Positions 15,596-21,086 of a DNA stretch of 21,086 nt are shown here, piece after piece. A program made the translations under genes and the position numbers. The stretch comes from JBCCEV01 sp039030125 (GTDB lineage Bacteria > Pseudomonadota > Gammaproteobacteria > Ga0077536). Under the pieces are notes generated by a model. The model ran no database searches and was not told the origin of the DNA. It worked only from the letters and a program-made list of their open reading frames with translations. The number at the start of each line of letters is the position of its first letter. Positions within the stretch are counted from its first letter, which is position 1. The stretch covers positions 1 through 21,086 of the forward strand of contig JBCCEV010000070.1 in the NCBI GenBank assembly GCA_039030125.1, given 5' to 3'.

Positions 15596-16627
15596 ATGAG
15601 CCCCGAACTCACCTTTATTAGACCTGACGACTGGCACGTTCACCTGCGCGACGGCGATTTGCTTGGCGCCGTCACGGCGAGCACCGCCGCGAGTTTTGCG
15701 CGCGCAATCGTAATGCCCAACCTTGATCCGCCGGTCACCTCTCGTGATCAGGCTGACCAGTATCGAAACCGGATCTTGGATACGCTTCCCGCGGATAGCG
15801 GATTCCAACCACTGATGACCTGTTATCTCACCGACCGCACTGACAGCCGCGATCTACGGCTCGGATTCGAGGACGGCATTTTCGCCGCCGCCAAGCTATA
15901 TCCCGCGGGCGCGACGACCAATTCGGCGTCCGGTGTCACTGATATCCGCCATTTAAACTCGGTCTTGAGCGCAATGCAGGAGATCGGCATGCCCCTGCTT
16001 GTTCATGGCGAAGTGGTTGATCCTGAGGTCGATATCTTTGATCGTGAAGCGCGATTTATTGACCAGGTGCTGGAACCGCAACGACGCGAGTTTCCAGAAC
16101 TTAAGGTGGTGTTTGAACACATCACCACCGCAAACGCGGTTGACTATGTGCTCGCCAGCTCCGGGAATCTAGCGGCAACGATTACGCCACACCACTTGGT
16201 GATTAATCGCAATGCAATGTTCGACGGTGGGATCCGGCCTCACTATTACTGCCTACCGGTGGCCAAGCGTGAATCTCACCGTCTTGCTCTCAGACGCGCC
16301 GCGACCGGTGGCGATCCGAGGTTTTTCTTGGGCACCGACTCTGCGCCCCATTTGCGAGGCGCCAAAGAAGCTGCTTGCGGTTGTGCTGGGATCTTTAATG
16401 CGCCTACCGCTATCGCAACCTATCTGAACGTGTTTGAGGAAGAAGACCACCTCGAAAACTTCGAGGGCTTCGCATCGTTACACGGGCCGGCATTTTATGA
16501 GCTCCCGATCAACACAGCCAAGGTAACCTACAAACGGCAAACCGAACCTGTCATACCACCGACCGGTTACAGCCACGACATAGAAATCTTCGCCCCAAGA
16601 TCCCACTGGCTGCTCCATGACGAATAA
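15596..16627 (+). CDS. pyrC: Dihydroorotase, class II
   Basis: A 343-residue zinc enzyme that closes N-carbamoyl-aspartate to dihydroorotate in pyrimidine synthesis. The binuclear-metal ligands are all present: His14 and His16 in DWHVHLRDG, Lys100 (the carboxylated lysine, AAKLYPAGATTNS), His137, His175 and Asp248 (GTDSAPH). Each is two residues earlier than in E. coli PyrC (348 residues), so length and spacing fit the class II family. The start is fixed by the family N-terminus. It heads the long overlapping plus-strand gene chain and overlaps bioA by 11 bases. Pairing with biotin synthesis is not a usual functional link, so it is probably just shared transcription. Confidence 0.97.
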   Translation: MSPELTFIRPDDWHVHLRDGDLLGAVTASTAASFARAIVMPNLDPPVTSRDQADQYRNRILDTLPADSGFQPLMTCYLTDRTDSRDLRLGFEDGIFAAAKLYPAGATTNSASGVTDIRHLNSVLSAMQEIGMPLLVHGEVVDPEVDIFDREARFIDQVLEPQRREFPELKVVFEHITTANAVDYVLASSGNLAATITPHHLVINRNAMFDGGIRPHYYCLPVAKRESHRLALRRAATGGDPRFFLGTDSAPHLRGAKEAACGCAGIFNAPTAIATYLNVFEEEDHLENFEGFASLHGPAFYELPINTAKVTYKRQTEPVIPPTGYSHDIEIFAPRSHWLLHDE

Positions 16628-17912
16628 GCATGAATCGCTGTTAAGGTTTGACCGCGACCACCTTTGGCATCCTTATAGCACCGTCATAGAGCCGCCATCG
16701 ACTTTCCTGGTTGAAAGTGCAGATGCTTGCACGCTGAACCTCGCCGACGGCCGCTCGGTCATTGATGGCATGGCGTCTTGGTGGTGTGCGATTCATGGCT
16801 ACAATCATCCAGTGCTCAACGCCGCGGCCCGCGATCAAATCGATAAAATGTCGCATGTCATGTTCGGCGGGCTTACCCATGAGCCAGCGATAAGTCTTGG
16901 GCAGAAACTCATCGCTATGACGCCTGCGGAACTTGAACATATTTTCTTTGCCGACTCCGGTTCCGTTTCGATCGAGGTTGCCCTGAAAATGGCGTTGCAA
17001 TACTGGGCCGCCAGGGGCGAAGCCGAACGTTCGCGTTTCCTCACAATCCGGGGTGGCTACCACGGCGATACTTTTGGCGCTATGTCGGTCTGTGACCCAG
17101 TCACGGGCATGCATAGCTTGTTTAACGAAATCCTTCCGCAGCATCTATTCGCGCCGCGCCCCAATTGCCGCTACGGGGCACGTTGGGAAGACCAGGACTT
17201 TTGCGCGTTTGAAAGCTTGTTCATCGAATCCCATCAACAAATTGCCGCCGTGGTTCTAGAGCCGATCGTTCAAGGTGCCGGGGGCATGTGGTTTTACCAC
17301 ACAGAGTTTTTGAAACGGGTTAGAGACCTTTGTGACCGCTATGGTGTGTTGCTCATCGCCGACGAGATCGCGACCGGTTTCGGGCGCACCGGGCGTATGT
17401 TCGCTTGCGAGCACGCCGGTATCGTCCCTGATATTTTGTGTCTTGGGAAAGCGCTGACCGCCGGATACCTGAGCATGGCCGCAACGCTGGCGACAGCGCC
17501 GGTGGCGCATACTATTTGTGGCGGCGAACCCGGCCTCTTTATGCACGGCCCGACATTCATGGCGAATCCGCTGGCATGCGCGATTGCCAAAGCAAGTATC
17601 GAGTTGCTAGAAAACAGCGAGTGGGAGAGCAACATCGAGCGTATCCACGCTCACTTACACGCCGGCCTGGCTCCACTCGCGGCAAGGTCAAATGTCGCTG
17701 ACGTGCGAACCCTTGGTGCGATTGGCGTCGTTGAGATGTCCGCAGATGTGGACCTCCGACAGGCGCCCAAGCAATTTGTCGAACGCGGCGTTTGGGTGCG
17801 GCCCTTCGGACGGCTGGTCTATCTTATGCCGCCATTCACGATTACAGACGACGAAATTACAACACTAACCAATGCAATAGCGGAAGTCATCGGCCTGTGG
17901 GAGATGAATTAA
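16617..17912 (+). CDS. bioA: Adenosylmethionine-8-amino-7-oxononanoate transaminase
   Basis: A 431-residue class III aminotransferase that makes 7,8-diaminopelargonate in biotin synthesis, using S-adenosylmethionine as amino donor. Diagnostic BioA features: HLWHPYST (16-22 region), DGMASWWCAIHGYNHP (50-65), FADSGSVSIEVALKMA, GGYHGDTFGAMSVCDP, the PLP aspartate Asp249 in IADEIATGFGRTG, and the PLP lysine Lys278 in CLGKALTAGY. Length matches E. coli BioA (429). No other bio gene lies in the window. The ATG lies inside the pyrC 3' end with no clear Shine-Dalgarno sequence, so translation is probably coupled. The last 16 bases overlap the next gene if its GTG start is right. Confidence 0.96.
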   Translation: MTNKHESLLRFDRDHLWHPYSTVIEPPSTFLVESADACTLNLADGRSVIDGMASWWCAIHGYNHPVLNAAARDQIDKMSHVMFGGLTHEPAISLGQKLIAMTPAELEHIFFADSGSVSIEVALKMALQYWAARGEAERSRFLTIRGGYHGDTFGAMSVCDPVTGMHSLFNEILPQHLFAPRPNCRYGARWEDQDFCAFESLFIESHQQIAAVVLEPIVQGAGGMWFYHTEFLKRVRDLCDRYGVLLIADEIATGFGRTGRMFACEHAGIVPDILCLGKALTAGYLSMAATLATAPVAHTICGGEPGLFMHGPTFMANPLACAIAKASIELLENSEWESNIERIHAHLHAGLAPLAARSNVADVRTLGAIGVVEMSADVDLRQAPKQFVERGVWVRPFGRLVYLMPPFTITDDEITTLTNAIAEVIGLWEMN

Positions 17913-18457
17913 CTCATTTGCTGCCAAGCCTTGATGAAAGCGTCATCAAAGCGATGGAGAAATGGCCTGATGTGCCAGTCTGCGCGGGCTGGGTCGGTCT
18001 CGACGAGCGCGGCCAGTGGCGTATCAAAGGGCAAATCATCCGTCATCAAAGAACAGTTAATTTCCTGGGCCAACATTATCGGCCGCAAAGTGACGGCGCG
18101 TGGTATGTGCAAAATGGCCCGCAAAAAGTTCTTATCGACCTGGCTTACACGCCATGGGTTTATCGGTTAACCGCCGAACGGGACTTCGAGACACATACGG
18201 GGCTCGTCAGTCGGCGCCTAACTTCCGTTTACGCCGATGATGATGGCAATCTCTTGCTCGACACCGAGTACGGCATTGGCGTGGTCGATGATCGAGATCT
18301 CGAGGCGGCGGCAAATTGCCTGGAGATCGACAACGACCTTGCTGCGGCCAAAATCGATGGCCGCCGGGTGGCCATAACCCTGGTCGAACGCGCACGGGTG
18401 GCCCCGCAATTCGGGTTCATTGCGCATCCAGGCGATGACGCAGCGGCGAATGACTGA
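17897..18457 (+). CDS. Small conserved proteobacterial protein of unknown function
   Basis: 186 residues from the GTG at 17897 (GGAAG ten bases upstream); TTG at 17918 and ATG at 17954 are later in-frame options. Blocks I associate with a proteobacterial DUF of about 170-190 residues are KWPDVPVCAGWVGLDERGQW (22-41), then a YVQNGPQKVLIDLAYTPWVY segment (70-89), and DGNLLLDTEYGIGVVDDRDL (116-135). I remember this as DUF2946/DUF2944-like but cannot confirm the accession. The repeated pattern of short beta-strands around WRIKG and WYVQNGPQ suggests a small mostly-beta domain. There is no signal peptide or membrane helix. It overlaps bioA upstream and the rhomboid gene downstream, so translation is coupled on both sides. 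Function unknown. Confidence 0.8.
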   Translation: MGDELTHLLPSLDESVIKAMEKWPDVPVCAGWVGLDERGQWRIKGQIIRHQRTVNFLGQHYRPQSDGAWYVQNGPQKVLIDLAYTPWVYRLTAERDFETHTGLVSRRLTSVYADDDGNLLLDTEYGIGVVDDRDLEAAANCLEIDNDLAAAKIDGRRVAITLVERARVAPQFGFIAHPGDDAAAND

Positions 18458-19109
18458 CGAACGTCTACCACAAATTACGCTGACCTTGGCCTTGATCTGT
18501 ATCGGAGCGTTCTTGGCGCGCTTGGTTATCAGCGAACTTTCGAATCTGCGCGTCGACTATGCGTTGGGCTTAATACCTGCTGTGATCACCGGCAAGTCGG
18601 ACTTGGCGAATTCGGTCAGCGTGGTTCCCGATGCCGCAACGCTCGCCACCGCACTGTTCTTGCATTCAAGTTTCCTGCATTTATTCGGAAATATGTTGTA
18701 CCTATGGATTTTTGGGCAGGCCATGGAGGATACGCTTGGCGGGATACGGTTCTTTCTTTTCTATTTGAGTTGCGGGATCGTCGCTGCTCTCTCACATGTC
18801 GCCAACGACCCGGCATCCGCCGTTCCGATGATCGGCGCAAGCGGCGCGATCTCCGGTTTGCTTGGCGGCTTCTTGATTCTTCATCCAAGCGCCAAGCTGC
18901 TGATCATCGCCCCTACGCGCCGACTACGCTTGCGGACCGTCGCGGTTCCTGCCGCGTTGGTCCTTGCGCTCTGGCTCGCTTATCAACTCTACAATTTTTT
19001 TGCCGCCGATCCTCTACAACCCAACGTCGCCTGGCTCGCACACGTCGGCGGTTTCTTTGCCGGACTTATTCTCGCGCATCCTTTTATGTGGACTAAAAAC
19101 CGTGCATAG
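18435..19109 (+). CDS. Rhomboid family intramembrane serine protease
   Basis: A 224-residue polytopic inner-membrane protease from the ATG at 18435 (ATG 18450 is also possible, with less overlap). The catalytic Ser136 lies in GASGAISG (134-141) and the His203 partner in AWLAHVGGFFAG. HSSFLHLFGNMLYLWIFG (77-94) supplies the conserved histidines and Asn86 of the oxyanion region. Six membrane helices can be placed at about 14-33, 68-91, 104-122, 131-150, 168-188 and 197-217. The active-site pair is complete, so activity is expected. Rhomboids cut membrane proteins near helix ends; the substrate is unknown. It overlaps the upstream gene by 23 bases and the GT2 gene by 8 bases. Confidence 0.93.
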   Translation: MTQRRMTDERLPQITLTLALICIGAFLARLVISELSNLRVDYALGLIPAVITGKSDLANSVSVVPDAATLATALFLHSSFLHLFGNMLYLWIFGQAMEDTLGGIRFFLFYLSCGIVAALSHVANDPASAVPMIGASGAISGLLGGFLILHPSAKLLIIAPTRRLRLRTVAVPAALVLALWLAYQLYNFFAADPLQPNVAWLAHVGGFFAGLILAHPFMWTKNRA

Positions 19110-19935
19110 CTCGAATGTTCCCTACGTCTCTGTGATCATAGCGACCCACGATCGTCGCCATACCTTGGCGCGCGCCATTGACAGTGTCCTCAGTCAAACC
19201 TTCTCTGGGCTGGAACTCATTATCGTTGATGACGGCTCGACCGATGAGACCCGGGCGCTCGTCGAAAAATACGGCTCGGCAGTAACTTACCAATACCAAT
19301 CTCACGCTGGCGTCAGTCGCGCTCGCAATTACGGAAGTGAAACCGCGCGCGGCGAATGGCTGGCATTCCTCGACAGTGACGATGTTTGGTTACCGACCAA
19401 GGTGGAAAAACAACTCGCCCAGGCACGCCAGGACCAGCTCAGGTTCGTGCACAGCGACGAACGCTGGATACGCCGGGGCAAACCGCTTAATCAAAAGGCG
19501 AAGCATAAAAAGAGCGGTGGCGATGTCTTTCTAGATTCTCTCCGGCTATGCGTAATATCGCCCTCTGCGGCGATGATCCGCAAGGATCTGTTCTCCGAGC
19601 TTGGCGCGTTCGACGAAGCTTTACCCGCTTGCGAAGACTACGATCTATGGCTGCGGGTAACCTGCCGCGAAGAAATCTCCTACGTCGATGAAGTTCTAGT
19701 CATCAAGCATGGCGGCCATGCCGATCAACTTTCGCGGACGACGCCTTTTCTCGACCGCTATCGCATCGCGGCCCTGGTAAAACTATTGCGCGACGACGTG
19801 CTCTCCCCTACCCAAAGGCAGTCGACGGTTGAACAGTTGCGTTGCAAAGGAGACATTTACATTCGAGGCGCCCAAAAGCATGGGCGTCACAAGGAAGCAC
19901 AGCGAATCGAGACCCTGATCGGGGAGTTTCAATGA
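19102..19935 (+). CDS. Family 2 glycosyltransferase
   Basis: A 277-residue GT-A glycosyltransferase from GTG at 19102; the frame is open to 18964, but that upstream part is the antiparallel shadow of the rhomboid gene. VPYVSVIIATHDRR at the start is the first Rossmann strand, followed by VDDGSTDET (42-50), DSDDVWLP with the DXD-type metal site at 91-94, and catalytic-base Glu178-Asp179 in ACEDYDLWLR. The C-terminal part (IKHGGHADQLSRTT, 202-214) recurs in a GT2 subgroup of marine bacteria. No signal peptide or membrane helix, so it acts at the cytosolic face. It overlaps the rhomboid gene by 8 bases and the next gene by ATGA. Donor and acceptor are unknown; the neighbours suggest a dedicated small pathway rather than a polysaccharide locus. 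Confidence 0.92.
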   Translation: MHSSNVPYVSVIIATHDRRHTLARAIDSVLSQTFSGLELIIVDDGSTDETRALVEKYGSAVTYQYQSHAGVSRARNYGSETARGEWLAFLDSDDVWLPTKVEKQLAQARQDQLRFVHSDERWIRRGKPLNQKAKHKKSGGDVFLDSLRLCVISPSAAMIRKDLFSELGAFDEALPACEDYDLWLRVTCREEISYVDEVLVIKHGGHADQLSRTTPFLDRYRIAALVKLLRDDVLSPTQRQSTVEQLRCKGDIYIRGAQKHGRHKEAQRIETLIGEFQ

Positions 19936-20747
19936 TTAATATCGTTTGCGCGCTGCCCAGCGAAGCACGGCCCATCCGCGAGCATTTCAAGCTCAAACAG
20001 GAAGGTGGGTGTGAGCCATTCCAATGGTTCGCAAACGATGAAATCCGACTCATGGTTTGCGGTGTCGGTACGCAATCCGCTGCTGCCGGGGTCGGGTACC
20101 TAGCGGGTCGCTGTCGTACCGCACGCAAGGAGGGATGGTTGAATGTCGGTATCGCGGGCCACCAGCAGGCGCCCGTTTGTGATGCCTACCTGGCCCACAA
20201 AATCCACGATGTAATAACGGCGGAGCGTTGGTATCCAGCCTTGCAGTTTACAAGCGAACTGCAGACTCGATTGGTCGAAACTCACCCTCGCGAGGTGACG
20301 GCCTACCCCGCAAATGCGTTGGTCGAAATGGAAGCAGCGGCATTTTTCAAGGCTGCTAGCCGCTGCGCCGAGTTCGAGCGGATACACGCCCTCAAAATCG
20401 TTTCCGACAATACCCTAAACAGCGTAACGGCCCTCACCCGCGAGCGGATTTCATCATTAGTGGCGGCGCGCATCGACCAGATTTCAAAGGTGATTGCTGA
20501 CCTTCAGACAATACCGAAAGCACCGCCAATCGATACCGACCATTTTATCGAAACCGCCTTGAAAAAATTTCATCTATCGGTCAGCGAGAGAATTCAACTG
20601 CGCTCAATTGCCGCGCGTCATCTCGTGCTGTTACCGAACGAAGACCTCTGCCAATACGTGAGCGATAGCGAATCGTCGCAGAACCTTTATCGCGCAATCG
20701 AATGCGCAATTGACGCCGCGCCACTCATCTTCCCGCAAACAGCATGA
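19932..20747 (+). CDS. Nucleoside phosphorylase/MTAN superfamily protein with C-terminal extension
   Basis: 271 residues from the ATG at 19932, which forms ATGA with the GT2 stop. The N-terminal ALPSEARPI (7-15), CGVGTQSAAAGVGYL, GIAGH (73-77), the base/ribose-contact EME in LVEMEAAAFF (130-139), and IVSDN with catalytic-type Asp159 place it in the PNP/UDP/MTAN superfamily. The stretch from GIAGH to EME is only about 59 residues, against roughly 97 in E. coli MTAN as I recall, so the core is compact and lacks the usual middle segment. Residues from about 195 to 271 are an extra helical part not seen in MTAN. Activity is likely cleavage of an N-glycosidic bond, but with an unusual pocket; the substrate is not known. 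Directly followed, again by ATGA, by the radical SAM gene. A strict assignment to MTAN would be wrong. Confidence 0.85.
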   Translation: MINIVCALPSEARPIREHFKLKQEGGCEPFQWFANDEIRLMVCGVGTQSAAAGVGYLAGRCRTARKEGWLNVGIAGHQQAPVCDAYLAHKIHDVITAERWYPALQFTSELQTRLVETHPREVTAYPANALVEMEAAAFFKAASRCAEFERIHALKIVSDNTLNSVTALTRERISSLVAARIDQISKVIADLQTIPKAPPIDTDHFIETALKKFHLSVSERIQLRSIAARHLVLLPNEDLCQYVSDSESSQNLYRAIECAIDAAPLIFPQTA

Positions 20748-21086
20748 AAATCAGCACCGTCTATGTCGAACAGGCAGTTCGCTCATTGCCTCGCACACAA
20801 GCCATCCTCGAGCGCATTAAATACGATCAACTGGTGCCTTGCGACTATCACGGCGAGATCTTTAATCGGCGTAATCAAAATTTTCGCCTGCAAAAGTCGG
20901 CGCCCGCTTTAATCATCGCCGCTAAACAAAATCGCCGAATAATGGAGGTACCCGTCGAGCAAACGATAGGTCCCAACGAAAGCTATTATTTCTCTCACAT
21001 GCTGAACTGCCTCTACGATTGCCGTTATTGCTTTCTGCAAGGCATGTTCAACTCCGCAAACTATGTGCTGTTTGTCAATTACGAAG
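20744..21086 (+). CDS. Spore photoproduct lyase-like radical SAM protein (5' part)
   Basis: The first 114 codons are visible, then the window ends. The start ATG forms ATGA with the upstream stop. The radical SAM cluster motif CX3CX2C appears as CLYDCRYC (Cys89, Cys93, Cys96), followed by FLQGMF. Its position and surroundings (SYYFSHMLNC before, NYVLFVNYE after) resemble SPL proteins, where the cluster cysteines lie near 90. Bacillus SplB repairs the spore photoproduct, but this gene is not in a spore-former, so it belongs to the non-sporulating SPL-like group whose role is unclear. The catalytic Cys (near 140 in SplB) lies beyond the window. The gene is translationally linked to the phosphorylase-like protein. 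Confidence 0.85.
   Translation, partial: MKISTVYVEQAVRSLPRTQAILERIKYDQLVPCDYHGEIFNRRNQNFRLQKSAPALIIAAKQNRRIMEVPVEQTIGPNESYYFSHMLNCLYDCRYCFLQGMFNSANYVLFVNYE

Noticed and set aside
1..21086. CRISPR array, insertion sequence or phage-like genes
   Set aside because: No regularly spaced repeats, transposase or integrase frames, or tRNA-linked attachment sites were seen.

Overview
The window reads as a chromosomal stretch of a free-living gammaproteobacterium, most likely marine or environmental. Three things point there: class II dihydroorotase, BioA and stand-alone CysC of the enterobacterial type and length; a DUF1302/RND-MMPL/Ycf48-like envelope cluster typical of lipid- and steroid-using Proteobacteria; and dense, moderately GC-rich coding sequence with many gene overlaps. 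The order cannot be fixed from the sequence alone. I found 19 protein genes (the first and last cut by the window edges), no rRNA or tRNA, no CRISPR array and no insertion sequence.

Left region (1-6715): an RND/MMPL-family transporter and a DUF1302 outer-membrane-type protein form a minus-strand pair 20 bases apart. A roughly 315-base AT-rich divergent region separates them from a plus-strand flavin reductase and an exported Ycf48/BNR-repeat protein. The likely shared role is moving a hydrophobic substrate across or within the envelope.

Middle region (6729-15438): a minus-strand run lhgO > thiolase > SDR dehydrogenase > tag looks like one operon for acyl-CoA/2-hydroxyglutarate metabolism with a DNA-repair gene at its end. 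The APS kinase gene cysC diverges from lhgO. It converges on a D-2-hydroxyacid (probably D-2-hydroxyglutarate) dehydrogenase gene, and the two stop codons share a single CTAG. An unrecognised 304-residue protein and an AlkK-like acyl-CoA ligase complete the minus-strand genes.

Right region (15596-21086): seven plus-strand genes, each overlapping the next by about 4 to 23 bases: pyrC, bioA, a small conserved protein, a rhomboid protease, a GT2 glycosyltransferase, a compact nucleoside-phosphorylase-like protein with an extra C-terminal segment, and the start of a spore-photoproduct-lyase-like radical SAM protein. The last three are joined by ATGA overlaps and are the most interesting part of the window. 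They look like a coupled glycosyltransferase/phosphorylase/radical-SAM module with no function I can name.

Several genes seem to use TTG or GTG starts (RND transporter, tag, D-2-hydroxyacid dehydrogenase, the small conserved protein, GT2), so start positions there are less certain.
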